Of a stretch of 64,000 nucleotides of DNA, positions 16,619 to 26,065 are shown in pieces (the stretch's first letter is position 1; the number at the start of each line of letters is the position of its first letter). A model generated the notes under the pieces. The model was not told the DNA's origin, ran no database searches, and was given only the letters and a program-made list of their open reading frames with translations. Origin of the DNA: G965215055 sp965215055 (lineage in GTDB: Bacteria; Pseudomonadota; Gammaproteobacteria; UBA4575); the NCBI GenBank assembly GCA_965215055.1, contig OZ244046.1:248001-312000 (forward strand). The letters are read 5' to 3'. The translations under genes were made by a program, and so were the position numbers.

Positions 16619-17407
16619 GTGGCTCAATTTACTCTTCCCGCTCACTCGGTTGTAAAACCCGGCAAGGTACACAAGGCTGCCGGTAACGGCAGCAATGTAA
16701 GGAAGATTATCGTGTATCGCTATGACCCTGATAGCGGTGAAAACCCTCGTACGGACACCTACGAGGTTGATCTCGATACGTGCGGGCCCATGGTACTGGA
16801 TGCCCTGATTAAAATTAAAAATGAAATTGACTCGACCTTGACTTTTCGTCGCTCTTGCCGGGAGGGAATCTGTGGTTCGTGTTCAATGAACATAAACGGT
16901 GCAAACACGCTGGCCTGTACGAAAAGTATCAACGACTGTAAAGGAAGCCTCAAGATATATCCTTTACCGCACATGCCGGTCGTCAAGGACCTGGTGCCTG
17001 ACCTTACAGGATTTTACGATCAATACGCTTCTGTCAAGCCGTGGATGCGCACACAATCCAAGACTCCGCCAGAGCGCGAGCGACTGCAATCGAAGGAAGA
17101 TCGGGAAAAGCTTGAAGGTCTTGAAGAGTGTATTCTGTGCGCGTGCTGTTCCACGAGCTGCCCCAGCTACTGGTGGAACAGCGAGCGCTATCTCGGTCCT
17201 GCAGCATTGTTACAGGCGTATCGATGGATTGCAGACAGTCGGGACGAAGCTACCAGCGAGCGCCTGGATGAACTGGAAGATCCTTTCAAACTCTATCGTT
17301 GTCACACGATTATGAATTGCACCAATACGTGCCCCAAAGGTTTGAATCCTGCAAAATCAATTGCAGAAATCAAGAAATTGATTGCCAGAAGAAAAATTAA
17401 CGTCTAG
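16619..17407 (+). CDS. sdhB: Succinate dehydrogenase iron-sulfur subunit
   Basis: 262 aa from GTG 16619. [2Fe-2S] ligands lie in SCREGICGSCSMNINGAN and the later TLAC; the [4Fe-4S] cluster in CILCACCSTSCPSYWW; the [3Fe-4S] cluster in CHTIMNCTNTCPKGLNP. It carries electrons from SdhA FAD to quinone. Its TAG stop shares one base with the GTG start of sdhE (17407). The N-terminal extension of about 25 residues (GKVHKAAGNGSNVRK) is slightly longer than in E. coli. Confidence 0.97.
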   Translation: MAQFTLPAHSVVKPGKVHKAAGNGSNVRKIIVYRYDPDSGENPRTDTYEVDLDTCGPMVLDALIKIKNEIDSTLTFRRSCREGICGSCSMNINGANTLACTKSINDCKGSLKIYPLPHMPVVKDLVPDLTGFYDQYASVKPWMRTQSKTPPERERLQSKEDREKLEGLEECILCACCSTSCPSYWWNSERYLGPAALLQAYRWIADSRDEATSERLDELEDPFKLYRCHTIMNCTNTCPKGLNPAKSIAEIKKLIARRKINV

Positions 17408-17637
17408 TGGAGAATGCGCGAAAATTGGCGTGGCGCTGTCGTCGTGGTACCAGGGAACTGGACGTTCTGATGCAAAAGTTCATGAATAAATACTATCAAA
17501 CCGCACCTTCTGAACTACAGCAGGCTTTTGAAAAAATGCTCGACATGCAGGACCCGGAATTGTACGGTCTGCTTACAGGCCAACAAGAGTCACACGATCA
17601 AAATATCAATAAGGTAATTGAGTACATCCGCACCTAG
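17407..17637 (+). CDS. sdhE: FAD assembly factor SdhE
   Basis: 76 aa, start GTG overlapping the sdhB stop. The conserved RGxxE motif is in WRCRRGTRELDVLM (residues 9-22), followed by the acidic helix region FEKMLDMQDPELYGLLTG. SdhE helps attach FAD covalently to SdhA. In E. coli this gene (ygfY/cptB) is paired with ygfX (cptA), as here, and has been described as an antitoxin; the flavinylation role is better supported. Confidence 0.92.
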   Translation: MENARKLAWRCRRGTRELDVLMQKFMNKYYQTAPSELQQAFEKMLDMQDPELYGLLTGQQESHDQNINKVIEYIRT

Positions 17638-18085
17638 TCTGAACGTCACTTTACGACCGTCATCGATGCTATCCGCAAGTTTTGGAATGCTGCATGCCTT
17701 GGCTGTTGTAGCACTGGTATTGATCACGATTCCGCTGTGGATCAAGGCAGTTGCAATTGTTGCAGTTTTAATTACCGGTATTAAGGTAATCGCACAATAC
17801 TCATTGCTTAAAACCGGAAACTCGATCGTGAAAATTAATGCTCCAGGTACGGGGGATAAGTGTAAAATCAAGACGCGGGACGGGAGAACGCATCGCGCAC
17901 GGTTGAAAAGCGCGGATTGGTTGTTTGGCTATTTTGTGCTACTTGTATTTGGTACGGATAAAAAGACGTTCAAAAGTATTATCGCGAAAGATGCAGTACA
18001 CTCGGAGAAATTCTATGCATTGCGTTTATACCTTCGGGCCTTTAACACGCCCAAGTCGACCAAGGCTGGTTTCACGCACCTGTGA
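17618..18085 (+). CDS. ygfX: YgfX (CptA-like) membrane protein
   Basis: 155 aa from TTG 17618, overlapping sdhE by 20 bp as is usual for this pair. The N-terminal pattern SLNVTLRPSSMLSASFGMLH is followed by two membrane helices (about residues 24-58) and a soluble C-terminus, matching the YgfX/DUF1434 family. In E. coli YgfX was reported as a toxin acting on FtsZ and MreB (CptA), but its link to SdhE suggests a role around succinate dehydrogenase. Start codon uncertain. Confidence 0.75.
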   Translation: MSTSAPSLNVTLRPSSMLSASFGMLHALAVVALVLITIPLWIKAVAIVAVLITGIKVIAQYSLLKTGNSIVKINAPGTGDKCKIKTRDGRTHRARLKSADWLFGYFVLLVFGTDKKTFKSIIAKDAVHSEKFYALRLYLRAFNTPKSTKAGFTHL

Positions 18086-18147
18086 GATTGTGAGGAACCT
18101 TGAAATGTGCTACTACTTTGCGCGAAGCACCTGAAAACAACTGGTTC

Positions 18148-18798
18148 ATGGAGACATCTTCTACACCGGCAATGTCTCAAGTATCCCGAATATTGACTGC
18201 GGAAAAGAAAAATACCTTTCAACCCAGGTATATGCCGGCATCCCCTTTGCCCAATTCTTTTGCCGGACTCATGGAAATGTACGAGGTGAATTACATTCGC
18301 ATACGCAAGTTGTGCGGCGACAGGATTTCCATGCCATCGGCAGCCGTGTCACGAGTGTCCGAAGGAATGGATTTGCATCTGCAAGTTTTGGTCCGCACAA
18401 AATATACGTCAACGATTGCGTTGACCCATTATTTCACTGGCTCTGAGGCTGGCCTTGTCGCCTATCCGGATATCAAGCTGAAAATCTACTACGATTCGTT
18501 GCAGGCGGAAGTGTTGCCTCGGTGCTGTCATCTCAACTTGCGCACTTTCAGCCACGATGCAACCCACTTTTTTTTATTGAAACGCTGGCGCATGAACCGC
18601 TTTCTCTTCAAGTGGCTGTCTTACTGTGATCGGCAGGGACACTCTTTTCGGGTCGACAGCAAGTCCAGGCGAAATCATCTGTACGTTGAAGACGTGGAAG
18701 TGCCGTTGCAAAACGGTTCGTTTAATGCATACGATTCGCCACTTGAGATCAAACCACGGAATCGACCGACTGGCCAGCCAATCAATGTCCAGGGTTGA
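18148..18798 (+). CDS. DUF1249 family protein
   Basis: About 216 aa from ATG 18148; TTG 18100 and ATG 18172 are alternatives. The DUF1249 core starts at FAGLMEMYEVNYIRIRKL and continues with LHLQVLVRTKYTSTIALTHY and PDIKLKIYYDSLQAEVL. The family (E. coli YqiB) has no established biochemistry. A C-terminal part with VEDVEVPLQNGSFNAYDSP is beyond the usual family core. Lies at the end of the sdh region and convergent with the formyltransferase gene. Confidence 0.75.
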   Translation: METSSTPAMSQVSRILTAEKKNTFQPRYMPASPLPNSFAGLMEMYEVNYIRIRKLCGDRISMPSAAVSRVSEGMDLHLQVLVRTKYTSTIALTHYFTGSEAGLVAYPDIKLKIYYDSLQAEVLPRCCHLNLRTFSHDATHFFLLKRWRMNRFLFKWLSYCDRQGHSFRVDSKSRRNHLYVEDVEVPLQNGSFNAYDSPLEIKPRNRPTGQPINVQG

Positions 18799-18807
18799 AG
18801 TCTCGGT

Positions 18808-19593
18808 CTAGACTGGCAGCCGCCGAAGCCGCCTGCGGGCAGCCAGCTCTGCCCATAAACCCATTTCTATCCACCGGTACTCACGACCGAGAGCCAAGTC
18901 CTGAACGGTACGGTCCATAGGCATATCCAGTTCAGCCGCCGCACATTGAGCGTACAGCGCTCCTCCTTCCAGTACCTGTCGCGCAAAGACGTCGTGTATT
19001 GTATCGCCGGGCTGAACTGCCACGGTTTTCGTTGCAAGAATACTGCCACCGTCGATATCCGGCGTACATTCGTGCACCGTCACCCCCAGGCGGTCGAGGC
19101 GGCCATCCACCAACGGCCAGAGGTGAGTGTCAAATCCGCGATAGTAAGGGCTCAACCCGGTGTGCAGGTTCAATATCGCACAATCGATAGCATTGAACAC
19201 TGGCAGCCTCACCACCCCGGTGCCGTACACCAGCACCAGTGCCGGGTGCCACTGGCGCAGATACTCCACTGTATCTCCGTCATTGATAGTGTCAACTATG
19301 ATTGCCTGTTCAAAGATTGACTGGGCGAGACCTGGTTCACCGAGCAAGCGAATGAGGGAGCGGCGGCGGGCATCAGCAGCGCCGATCAGTTTACGATAAA
19401 GTGCTCTTGTAATTTTTGCAGCGAACATTCCGGCTCCCGCACGCCACGCTCGCCGGAATGCAGCGCGCCTTCCACCTCTCAGCCCGGTTTCTACTACCAG
19501 GTACATCCCTGGAAACTGCTTGCGCAGGATTCGCGCTACGTGCCGTTGCTCAATCCCATCCCTGGTAAGCAGGACGACCGGCTGCTGGCTCAA
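18808..19593 (-). CDS. Formyltransferase family protein
   Basis: 261 aa. The formyl-transferase fold is recognised by NLHTGLSPYYRGFDTHLWPL (residues 147-166, containing the HxGxSP-type loop) and by TPDIDGGSILA. The class uses 10-formyl-tetrahydrofolate to formylate an amino sugar or methionyl-tRNA; the length and absence of the Fmt C-terminal domain argue for a small-molecule or sugar substrate. Its start overlaps the end of the deacetylase gene by four bases, so the pair is co-translated and may act on the same glycan (inference). Confidence 0.7.
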   Translation of the reverse strand: MSQQPVVLLTRDGIEQRHVARILRKQFPGMYLVVETGLRGGRRAAFRRAWRAGAGMFAAKITRALYRKLIGAADARRRSLIRLLGEPGLAQSIFEQAIIVDTINDGDTVEYLRQWHPALVLVYGTGVVRLPVFNAIDCAILNLHTGLSPYYRGFDTHLWPLVDGRLDRLGVTVHECTPDIDGGSILATKTVAVQPGDTIHDVFARQVLEGGALYAQCAAAELDMPMDRTVQDLALGREYRWIEMGLWAELAARRRLRRLPV

Positions 19594-20597
19594 TGTTCAG
19601 TCCTCCGCCGGAGCCTGGCGTATATTGTTCCCAGTATCGGCATGCTCTCGATTTCGCTGGTCAGTAGACTGGCATCCAGATTTTGCATATCGCTCCGGAA
19701 GAAATGCTGCCTGTTCGAATGGTAGTTGATCCGCCTCCCTACAAAGAACCACCGTTCGACGTTATGCAGCCGCAAGGTTTCCAGCACTTCAGGAGTGACG
19801 TCCTGGACACTGCCGCCGAAAGGAAAACTGAATACACGGACTGGCTTGCCGGTCGCCTCTGCAATCTGCTTCAAGGGTTCCGCGATCTCTGTTTCCAGTT
19901 CTTTGCCGCGGATACCGCGCATGTGCGCATGGGTCCTGCTGTGGGACCCAAAACTGAACCCGGCATCGTCAAGGGCAGGGAGGTCCGATGGATTCAGGTA
20001 TAGTCCCATCTGCTGCCCCAACTCACGAGAGGTGCTTCCAAGTCTTACCGCCAGGCGGTCGCGTAGCTTCACTCGTGCTCCAGCACTCATTCCTGGAAGA
20101 AAATGCCTCACGATGGTTGACGTCCTGGTTCCCGGTGGTACGCCAAGTATTTCTGCGAAGGCGTCCGGTGCCTCTACTTCCGCGTAGCTCAAAAGATTTT
20201 CTAACAGGATCTCGCCTTCAAACACCGGGGACGTGGTGATGAAGAAAACGGGCTGGATGCCGTAGGTTTTGAGGATCGGCGCGCCTACGTCAAGTACTGA
20301 CCGGTAGGCATCGTCGAAAGTGATGAGCAAGGGCCGCTTGGGAAGTTTTTCCTCCAGGACATCGTCGAGGCTTACAATGTCGTAGTCGCGGGAGAGTCGC
20401 TTGACGTGAGACTCGAACACTTCGGGTGGAGTCGAAACTCCTATCTGCCGTGTAAAGGCACATGGTTCCGCGATATGATGATAGATGACTGAACGGAGTC
20501 TATTCCCCCCCCATCCTGAATGTAAGGTAACTGCGGCAAGCGCCCGTGCGCACCCTTTCAAGATGAAAGGGTAAGTTGATAACGAGGAGCTGAACAT
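19590..20597 (-). CDS. Polysaccharide deacetylase family protein
   Basis: 335 aa NodB-homology protein. The metal-binding Asp-Asp is in LLITFDDAYRSVLD (about residues 111-124) and the His pair in FGSHSRTHAHMRGI (around 217). The N-terminal VIYHHIAEP block is typical of family members acting on cell-surface glycans. No clear signal peptide; an N-terminal hydrophobic stretch is weak. Upstream lies the tmRNA gene on the same strand. Paired with the formyltransferase, so perhaps de-N-acetylation followed by N-formylation of a sugar (inference). Confidence 0.8.
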   Translation of the reverse strand: MFSSSLSTYPFILKGCARALAAVTLHSGWGGNRLRSVIYHHIAEPCAFTRQIGVSTPPEVFESHVKRLSRDYDIVSLDDVLEEKLPKRPLLITFDDAYRSVLDVGAPILKTYGIQPVFFITTSPVFEGEILLENLLSYAEVEAPDAFAEILGVPPGTRTSTIVRHFLPGMSAGARVKLRDRLAVRLGSTSRELGQQMGLYLNPSDLPALDDAGFSFGSHSRTHAHMRGIRGKELETEIAEPLKQIAEATGKPVRVFSFPFGGSVQDVTPEVLETLRLHNVERWFFVGRRINYHSNRQHFFRSDMQNLDASLLTSEIESMPILGTIYARLRRRTEH

Positions 20598-20639
20598 CTA
20601 AAGAATTTCCCACAATTTCACATGACGTACAATGAAGAG

Positions 20640-20996
20640 TGGTGGAGGCGGCGGGAATCGAACCCGCGTCCGCAAACTCTCTGCCTTTGGTACTACATGT
20701 TTAGTATCGCCTATGCTTTAACGCTTGCAGCCCGACGTACGGGAGCGGCCAGCGCGAGCCTGAAAAAGTTTTAGTGGCTACACCCCAGGCGGATTTCACC
20801 ACGAGCTTGCAAAGTCGACGCCCGGGTTAAGCCCGCAAGCTGGCCTAATCGGACGGCAATAGTCTGGTTTTTAAGCAGCTAAAGCGTAGTTGTCATCGTT
20901 TGCAACTATATGTTTGCAGCATGGTTTAACGAGGCAAGCTACATCCTCGACATGCACCTCAGGTTTCGCAGCCTACGTCGAAGCCTTGTCGCCCCC
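20640..20996 (-). ncRNA. ssrA: Transfer-messenger RNA (tmRNA)
   Basis: Read on the minus strand, the 5' end GGGGGCGACAAGG pairs with the 3' end CGCCTCC-ACCA. The T-arm GGGTTCGATTCCC precedes the acceptor stem. The resume frame GCA AAC GAT GAC AAC TAC GCT TTA GCT GCT TAA encodes ANDDNYALAA, a typical gammaproteobacterial proteolysis tag. Length is 357 nt including an encoded CCA. It rescues stalled ribosomes with SmpB. Confidence 0.97.
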
Positions 20997-21120
20997 AAGT
21001 AGCGAGTTATGAGTATATAATCAGGCTGCATTTTTGTACAGGACATTTGCATGTTCAGGTTTCATGTTTTCGCTATGCTTCCCGCTTTAATCAAGCTCGT
21101 ACCAGGGGCGTAACATCCAA

Positions 21121-24100
21121 ATGCTTATTTTTGAAGGAGGTAATGCATTATCGGAGTTCAGGCTCCACAATCTTCAGCGCCGGTTGCAAGCTGTTTCCTC
21201 CAAGGTAGAGAACTTTACTGCCAGGTTTGATTATTTTGTCCATGCCACGCAAGAGTTGAGCGAGGCTGAAATCAAACGTCTCGAGGCTTTGCTCGACTAT
21301 GCCCCCGAGGCTTGCAGTATACGGGAAGATTTTTTGCTGCTGGTCGTACCACGAATTGGCACGATTTCACCGTGGTCATCCAAGGCTACGGATATCGCCC
21401 ATAATTGCGGACTGTCCAAAATCGTACGCATTGAACGCGGAATCCTGTACCAGTTCTCGCTGTTCGAGGAGCTTGATGAACAGGAGAAAAACGGCATCGG
21501 TAATTTGCTGCACGATCGAATGATGGAATCGACGTGTCTTGCATTGAACGATGCCGAGTCGCTGTTTGCAGAAGAAACGAGACGAAAGCTTGTGTTCATG
21601 GATTTTGGCAAAAGCCCCGTAAAAGCCTTGCGCCAGGCAAACCGGGAAATGGGGTTGGCGTTGACAGAAGATGAAGTGGATTATCTGGTCGAGAATTACC
21701 GCAAGCTGGGCAGGGCGCCAACGGACGTCGAGTTGATGATGTTTGCCCAGGCGAACTCGGAACATTGCAGGCATAAAATCTTTAATGCCTCATGGGTGAT
21801 CGATCATCAACAGCAGGCGCATAGTCTGTTTGAAATGATTAAAAATACTTCTGAACGTTCGTCAGAAGGCATTCTCTCCGCCTACACCGACAATGCGGCA
21901 GTTATTCAAGGCCATGCGGCAGCCCGCTTTCATGCAAATCCTGAAACCAGGTGCTACGAGTACACTGCGGAAGATGCGCATATCCTGATGAAAGTTGAAA
22001 CTCATAACCATCCGACGGCAATTTCCCCGTATCCGGGTGCTGCGACCGGGTCTGGTGGTGAAATCAGAGACGAGGGAGCCGCAGGTCGGGGAGGACGGCC
22101 CAAAGCAGGGTTGTGCGGTTTTTCCGTATCAAACCTTCGTCTGCCAAACAGCCCGCAACCCTGGGAAAGGAAATACGGAAAACCTGACCGCATTGCTTCC
22201 CCATTGGAAATCATGCTTGAGGGGCCGATAGGTGCCGCGTCTTTTAATAATGAATTCGGACGCCCGAATATTCTCGGCTATTTTCGAACTTTGGAAATCG
22301 ACCTGTCCACGGCAGGTGACGGCTCGGACGTGCGAGGCTACCACAAGCCAATCATGCTCGCAGGTGGACTGGGAAATATTCGAGGCCCGCACGTCCGTAA
22401 ATTCAGGTTTCCGGAAGGCACACCCATAGTGGTGCTGGGTGGGCCTGCGATGTTGATTGGGTTGGGCGGCGGTGCCGCTTCATCAATGGCAAGCGGCAAG
22501 AGTGCGGAAGCTCTCGATTATGCTTCGGTACAGCGCGGTAACGCCGAAATGCAGCGTCGTTGCCAGGAGGTTATCGAACAATGCACTGCGCGAGGTGAAT
22601 ATAACCCGATTCTGTCAATTCATGACGTTGGGGCGGGTGGATTGTCCAATGCAATTCCAGAGTTGATTTACGGCGCTGGTCAGGGTGGCCAGTTTGAGTT
22701 GCGCAACATTCCGAACGATGAACCGGGGATGTCTCCCAGGGAAATCTGGTGCAATGAAGCGCAAGAGCGTTACATGCTGGCAATTGATAAACGGATGCTG
22801 GAAACGTTTACGAGAATTTGTGAGCGCGAGCGTTGTCCCTGTGCAGTGCTGGGACGTAGCACTTCACGACAAAGGTTGAAGCTGGCTGATCAATATTTCC
22901 AGGATACGCCGGTTGATCTACCCATGAGCATACTTTTCGGTGAGACGCCTGAAATGAAGCGCAGCGTCTCCAGTGCTACCAGTTGCAAGACGGGCTTTTC
23001 GACGGCTGGGCTGTCCGTGGAAGAAGCCGCGAAACGGGTATTGCAGCTTCCGGCAGTTGCCGCAAAAAATTTTTTAATCACCATAGGGGATAGAACTGTT
23101 ACCGGATTGGTTACAAGAGACCCCCTGGTTGGCCCCTGGCAGGTTGCAGTTGCAGACGTTGCCGTTACCTGTAGCGACTATCGCGGCTATACGGGTGAGG
23201 CTATGGCAATAGGCGAGCGTACCCCTGTTGCGTTAATTTCCGGTCCTGCATCGGGCCGCATGGCCGTTGGTGAATCCATAACGAATATGCTGGCAGCAGA
23301 CGTAGGCCAGTTGTCGGATATCAAGCTGTCGGCAAACTGGATGGCAGCCACGGGCCATAAGGGAGAGGATGCCGAGTTGTATGCAACTGTACAGGCCGTG
23401 GCCAAGGAGTTGTGCCCGAAACTGAATGTCGCCATTCCGGTTGGCAAGGATTCGTTATCCATGAAAAGCGTCTGGCAGGAAGGTGAAGATGAAAAGTCGG
23501 TAGCTGCGCCACTGTCGTTGATTGTATCTGCATTCGCACCGGTTAATGACGTGCGGGTAACGCTGACCCCGATGCTCGATAAAAGCCTCAAAGACAGCCA
23601 GCTACTCCTGGTTGACCTCGGCCACGGGAAAAACCGCCTGGGTGGGTCGGGGCTATGCCAGGTATATTCAAAGTCGGGCAGCGAGCCTGCTGACCTGGAT
23701 AACGCGGATGATTTAATCGGTTTTTTCCATGCCATCACGGCATTAAAACAGGCAAAACTGATCCATGCCTACCATGACCGCTCGGATGGAGGTCTTTTTG
23801 CAGCGGTTTGTGAGATGAGCTTTGCCAGCCATACGGGACTGAATATTGAGATAGGCGACCTGGGTGTTGACCCGATAGCCAGTTTGTTTTCTGAAGAGCT
23901 TGGGGCCGTGATTCAGGTTTCTAAAAATGACACTCGGCAAATCCTGGCGGTTTTTGCTGAGCATGGTTTGTCTGATTGTGTGCACGTTCTGGGTGAGCCA
24001 AATGACTCACATGAAATGATGATCACAAACAATGCGCAAGTTTTTTACCGGCAATCCTGTAGAGCGTTACAAGAACTGTGGATGCAGCCCAGCTACCATA

Positions 24101-25011
24101 TCCAGATGTTGCGTGATAATCCCGAGTGTGCACGCCAGGAACTGGAGTCGATTCTGGATAAGAATAATAAAGGGCTTTCTGTGAACCTTACCTTTGATGT
24201 TGAAGAGGATATCAGTCTGCCATTTGTCAATTTGGGCGTCCGCCCCAAGGTAGCCGTACTGCGCGAGCAGGGCGTCAATGGCCACGCGGAAATGGCTGCT
24301 GCATTCAATCGGGCCGGCTTCGATGCGGTCGACGTCCACATGACTGATCTTCTTTTTGCAAGACAGGCACTGGATTCTTTTCAGGGGCTGGTGGCTTGTG
24401 GAGGTTTTTCCTATGGAGACGTTCTCGGTGCAGGGGGCGGCTGGGCAAAATCAATATTGTTTAATACAAAACTCAAAGACGAGTTTGCTGCATTTTTCTC
24501 ACGTGAGGATATATTTGTACTGGGTGTATGTAACGGCTGCCAAATGCTGGCTCAATTAAAGGAGTTGATACCGGGAGCTGAACATTGGCCAAAGTTTATC
24601 CGTAACTCTTCGGAGCAATTTGAGGCAAGGCTGGTGATGGTAAAGATTCTGGAATCGCCTTCGATTCTGTTCGAAGGAATGCAAGGCTCGACGTTGCCCG
24701 TTGTCGTTGCGCATAGTGAGGGTAAAGCTGACTTGTCCGATGAGTCGTTGAAGCTTCTTCTGCAACATCGACTGGTTCCTATGCAGTTTATCAATAATAA
24801 TCTTCAAGTAACTGATAAATATCCATATAATCCAAATGGATCGCCACAGGGTGTAACTGCGTTCTGCAATAAAGATGGTCGTATAACTATCATGATGCCG
24901 CATCCCGAGCGACTCTTCCGGGCCGTTCAATATTCATGGCGGCCTGAAGTCTGGCAGGAAGACGGTCCCTGGATGAGGATGTTCAGAAATGCACACGTAG
25001 CATTAAACTAG
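21121..25011 (+). CDS. purL: Phosphoribosylformylglycinamidine synthase
   Basis: 1296 aa, the large single-chain proteobacterial form. It converts FGAR, ATP and glutamine to FGAM in purine synthesis. In order: N-terminal PurS-like domain; linker with FAQANSEHCRHKIF; synthase halves with KVETHNHPTAISPYPGAATG and IHDVGAGGLSNA; and a C-terminal glutaminase domain with GGFSYGDVLGAGGGWA, nucleophile Cys1137 in GVCNGCQMLAQL and MMPHPERLFR. The histone-deacetylase-like gene starts 4 bp after its stop. Confidence 0.97.
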   Translation: MLIFEGGNALSEFRLHNLQRRLQAVSSKVENFTARFDYFVHATQELSEAEIKRLEALLDYAPEACSIREDFLLLVVPRIGTISPWSSKATDIAHNCGLSKIVRIERGILYQFSLFEELDEQEKNGIGNLLHDRMMESTCLALNDAESLFAEETRRKLVFMDFGKSPVKALRQANREMGLALTEDEVDYLVENYRKLGRAPTDVELMMFAQANSEHCRHKIFNASWVIDHQQQAHSLFEMIKNTSERSSEGILSAYTDNAAVIQGHAAARFHANPETRCYEYTAEDAHILMKVETHNHPTAISPYPGAATGSGGEIRDEGAAGRGGRPKAGLCGFSVSNLRLPNSPQPWERKYGKPDRIASPLEIMLEGPIGAASFNNEFGRPNILGYFRTLEIDLSTAGDGSDVRGYHKPIMLAGGLGNIRGPHVRKFRFPEGTPIVVLGGPAMLIGLGGGAASSMASGKSAEALDYASVQRGNAEMQRRCQEVIEQCTARGEYNPILSIHDVGAGGLSNAIPELIYGAGQGGQFELRNIPNDEPGMSPREIWCNEAQERYMLAIDKRMLETFTRICERERCPCAVLGRSTSRQRLKLADQYFQDTPVDLPMSILFGETPEMKRSVSSATSCKTGFSTAGLSVEEAAKRVLQLPAVAAKNFLITIGDRTVTGLVTRDPLVGPWQVAVADVAVTCSDYRGYTGEAMAIGERTPVALISGPASGRMAVGESITNMLAADVGQLSDIKLSANWMAATGHKGEDAELYATVQAVAKELCPKLNVAIPVGKDSLSMKSVWQEGEDEKSVAAPLSLIVSAFAPVNDVRVTLTPMLDKSLKDSQLLLVDLGHGKNRLGGSGLCQVYSKSGSEPADLDNADDLIGFFHAITALKQAKLIHAYHDRSDGGLFAAVCEMSFASHTGLNIEIGDLGVDPIASLFSEELGAVIQVSKNDTRQILAVFAEHGLSDCVHVLGEPNDSHEMMITNNAQVFYRQSCRALQELWMQPSYHIQMLRDNPECARQELESILDKNNKGLSVNLTFDVEEDISLPFVNLGVRPKVAVLREQGVNGHAEMAAAFNRAGFDAVDVHMTDLLFARQALDSFQGLVACGGFSYGDVLGAGGGWAKSILFNTKLKDEFAAFFSREDIFVLGVCNGCQMLAQLKELIPGAEHWPKFIRNSSEQFEARLVMVKILESPSILFEGMQGSTLPVVVAHSEGKADLSDESLKLLLQHRLVPMQFINNNLQVTDKYPYNPNGSPQGVTAFCNKDGRITIMMPHPERLFRAVQYSWRPEVWQEDGPWMRMFRNAHVALN

Positions 25012-25015
25012 TTGA

Positions 25016-25960
25016 ATGGCAAATACCTGCGTCTTTATTGGGGATGAACTTGCGAAATACGGTTTTCCGGAAGATCATCCGTTCAGCGGGGACAGGCACG
25101 CTGCCTATTACGACTCGCTGAAAGCCAGTGGCCTGGTTGAAAAATGCTGCATGCGTTTGCCGCAAATGGCTGAAGTTGACCAGTTGAAGCTGTTTCACAC
25201 CCCGGAATACATCGCCCGGGTTCAACGTTTGTCGGCATCCGGCAGAGGCTACCTGGATGCCGGTGATACACCGGCGTTCCCCGGCGTGTATGAGGCAGCT
25301 GCTACTGTCGTAGGTACCACTATTGCCGCAGTAGATTCAGTTATGAAGAAAGATTGCAGGCATGCGTTCAATCCAATTGGAGGTTTGCATCACGCACGGC
25401 GGCAGACGGCGAGTGGGTTTTGTGTATTCAACGATTGTGCCGTTGCTATAGAGTACCTGAAGTCCGAGTACGGCTTGACTCAAATTCTCTACGTGGATAT
25501 CGACGCGCATCACGGCGATGGAGTGTTTTATTCCTATGAAAACGACGTGCAAATCATTTTTCTGGATTTTCACCAACACAGCAGCACTCTGTATCCGGGC
25601 ACGGGCAGGTTCACCGAGATCGGCAGAGGCAAGGCCGCGGGAACGAAATTGAATATTGAAATGCCGCCGCAGAGTTCCGACGAGGAGTTTCAGGCTCAAT
25701 GGGGCAGAGCCAAGGCGTTTATTGATCAATACACGCCGCAGTTCGTTTTATTGCAATGCGGTGTGGACAGCATGAGCGGAGATCCAATTACGGATATGCG
25801 GTACAGCCAGGCAACGCATGAGTTCGCCACGCGAGAATTGATTTGCTACGCGAATACCCATTGCCAAGGCAGGCTGGTTGCCTTGGGTGGAGGTGGCTAC
25901 AACCTTGCCAATATCCGCAAAGGTTGGCTCACTGTCACGAAAACGATGCTGGATGCTTAA
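25016..25960 (+). CDS. Histone deacetylase superfamily amidohydrolase
   Basis: 314 aa. Zn-hydrolase motifs of the arginase/deacetylase fold are visible: GGLHHARRQTASGFCVFND (His pair), YVDIDAHHGDGVFY (metal Asp and His), CGVDSMSGDP (second metal Asp) and ALGGGGYNL. Bacterial members include acetoin-utilisation AcuC, acetylpolyamine amidohydrolases and lysine deacetylases; the substrate cannot be told from sequence. It starts 4 bp after purL, so it is probably cotranscribed with it. Confidence 0.85.
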   Translation: MANTCVFIGDELAKYGFPEDHPFSGDRHAAYYDSLKASGLVEKCCMRLPQMAEVDQLKLFHTPEYIARVQRLSASGRGYLDAGDTPAFPGVYEAAATVVGTTIAAVDSVMKKDCRHAFNPIGGLHHARRQTASGFCVFNDCAVAIEYLKSEYGLTQILYVDIDAHHGDGVFYSYENDVQIIFLDFHQHSSTLYPGTGRFTEIGRGKAAGTKLNIEMPPQSSDEEFQAQWGRAKAFIDQYTPQFVLLQCGVDSMSGDPITDMRYSQATHEFATRELICYANTHCQGRLVALGGGGYNLANIRKGWLTVTKTMLDA

Positions 25961-26001
25961 GGCGTACTGCATTTTCCAGTCTTTGGGCCTCGAATATACG
26001 C

Positions 26002-26007
26002 TATAAT
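26002..26007 (+). promoter_or_regulatory. Candidate -10 box of glyA
   Basis: A perfect TATAAT lies 58 bp before the glyA start, within ACGCTATAATAACC. The -35 is poor. TAGGAG precedes ATG 26066 and supports that start. Confidence 0.45.
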
Positions 26008-26065
26008 AACCAATCCTGTTTACGAAACGCCCTTCAATGAAATCATTCGGGTAGGAGAAGTAGTA

